Below are positions 63,146 to 64,000 of a DNA stretch of 64,000 bases, piece after piece (positions within the stretch are counted from its first letter, which is position 1; each line of letters begins with the position of its first letter). Origin of the DNA: Propionibacteriaceae bacterium. Its GTDB lineage: Bacteria; Actinomycetota; Actinomycetes; Propionibacteriales; Propionibacteriaceae. The stretch is from positions 1-64,000 of the forward strand of contig WQZD01000006.1 in assembly GCA_009780915.1 (NCBI GenBank), in the 5' to 3' direction. A program made the position numbers and the translations under genes. The notes under the pieces are model-generated. The model did not search any database, was not told the origin of the DNA, and saw nothing but the letters and a program-made list of their open reading frames with translations.

Positions 63146-64000
63146 GGACCGAGGAAGACGCGCTCAACCAGATCGAGCGGGCGAGAGGGCGCAAGCCCAA
63201 ATTGACCGACGACCAGGTGACCATGGCGCATGGCTCCGGAGGCAAGGCTGCCGCCGCGTTGATCCAGGCGGTGTTCATCGAGGCTTTCGGAGCGCCGGAC
63301 GGCGAGGAGTTGAGGGACGCCGCGATCCTGGACTTGCCGGGCACCCGCATCGCCTACACCACAGACTCCTATGTCGTCCAACCCATCCGCTTCCCCGGCG
63401 CCAGCATCGGTGAGCTGGCCGTCAACGGAACCGTCAACGACCTCGCCGTCTCCGGCGCGCGCCCCGCGTGGCTGTCCGCCGGGTTCATCCTGGAAGAGGG
63501 CTTGGCGATGGACGAACTGCGCGCCATCGCGGCCGACATGCGCCAGGCGGCTGACGCCGCTGGGGTACGCATCGTCACCGGCGACACCAAGGTCGTCCCC
63601 CGAGGCGCGGCCGACCAGGTGTTCATCACGACCTCCGGCATCGGGGTCATCCCCGAGGAGCGACGCCTCGGCGGCGCCCAGGTGCGCCAAGGCGACCGTG
63701 TCCTGATCTCCGGTCCCATCGCCGCCCACGGCATGGCTGTGATGATCGCCCGAGGGAACCTGGCCATCAGCGCCCCCATCGAATCCGACTCCGCGCCCGT
63801 CAACCATTGGGTCGAGGCCATGTACGCCGCCGTCGAGCCGGAAGCCGTGCGCTGGATGCGCGACCCCACGCGAGGGGGACTGGGGACCGTGGCCAACGAG
63901 TTGGCGCGGGACACCGAGTTGGGCGTCCTGCTCGACGAGGAGGCCATCGCTGTGGCGCCCGAAGTGCGCGGCGCCTGCGACATGCTCGGGATCGACCCCC
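63142..64000 (+). CDS. hypE: HypE carbamoyl dehydratase (3' truncated by window end)
   Basis: 286 codons remain of an enzyme of about 330-350 residues; it dehydrates the HypE C-terminal thiocarbamate to thiocyanate for CN transfer. VTMAHGSGGKAAAALIQ is the N-terminal family motif; AILDLPGTRIAYTTDSYVVQPIRFPGASIGELAVNGTVNDLAVSGA and MRDPTRGGLGTVANEL are the AIRS-like ATP site. The C-terminal PRIC motif lies beyond the window. Confidence 0.93.
   Translation, partial: MRTEEDALNQIERARGRKPKLTDDQVTMAHGSGGKAAAALIQAVFIEAFGAPDGEELRDAAILDLPGTRIAYTTDSYVVQPIRFPGASIGELAVNGTVNDLAVSGARPAWLSAGFILEEGLAMDELRAIAADMRQAADAAGVRIVTGDTKVVPRGAADQVFITTSGIGVIPEERRLGGAQVRQGDRVLISGPIAAHGMAVMIARGNLAISAPIESDSAPVNHWVEAMYAAVEPEAVRWMRDPTRGGLGTVANELARDTELGVLLDEEAIAVAPEVRGACDMLGIDP

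Overview
The window reads as a chromosomal segment of a high-GC Gram-positive actinobacterium. Three things point there: strong GC bias at third codon positions, Mycobacterium-like gene order (cyclo-ligase / MoeA-like / RimJ, and pcrA ... perM-purN-purH), and many -10 hexamers placed 6-8 nt before an ATG or GTG, as in actinobacterial leaderless transcripts. The mix of [NiFe] hydrogenase, sugar ABC loci and purine genes would suit a Propionibacteriaceae-like anaerobe or facultative anaerobe; that placement is inference. No tRNA, rRNA, CRISPR array or IS element was found.

Layout. 0-4.8 kb: amino-acid ABC importer (minus strand), 5-formyl-THF cyclo-ligase, a degenerate MoeA-like protein and RimJ. 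4.8-9.8 kb: a lower-GC gene for a small secreted beta/gamma-crystallin-like protein, a lipoprotein, a peptidoglycan-binding membrane fusion protein and a MacB-like exporter. 9.8-23 kb: housekeeping block (histidine phosphatase, folC, icd, CorC-like protein, three PspC-domain proteins including a MacS-like kinase with its response regulator, a GlsB-type protein, pcrA, perM). 23-27 kb: purN-purH bracketed by two Phd/VapC-type toxin-antitoxin modules; the second is flanked by a 44-bp direct repeat made from the 3' end of a rhodanese gene. 27-32.8 kb: Gfo/Idh oxidoreductase, uppS, recO, purA, AI-2E family protein. 32.8-42.9 kb: a LacI-controlled locus (sugar ABC importer, GH78 alpha-L-rhamnosidase, secreted GH3) that looks built for rhamnosyl-glucosides. 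42.9-48.6 kb: purD-purB, a MauE/DsbA-like thiol pair and a ParA-like ATPase.

49-64 kb is a [NiFe]-hydrogenase island: small subunit with Tat signal, large subunit, cytochrome b, protease, HypA, an orphan large-subunit-like protein, HypC, TatB, TatA-TatC, a palindromic repeat array, nickel permease, His-rich HypB, a second HypA, HypF, a 42-codon ORF and HypE (cut by the window end). Structural genes, cofactor assembly, nickel supply and the Tat translocon needed to export the dimer all lie together; hypD is not in the window.

The points most worth a second look are the cytochrome b subunit, whose N-terminal ~165 residues resemble the nucleotide-binding domain of a P-type ATPase; the orphan large-subunit-like protein with an altered C-terminal motif (possible HupK/HoxV-type scaffold); the crystallin-like secreted protein with its own exporter genes and a possible RNA switch; and the rhodanese-end duplication around a toxin-antitoxin module.
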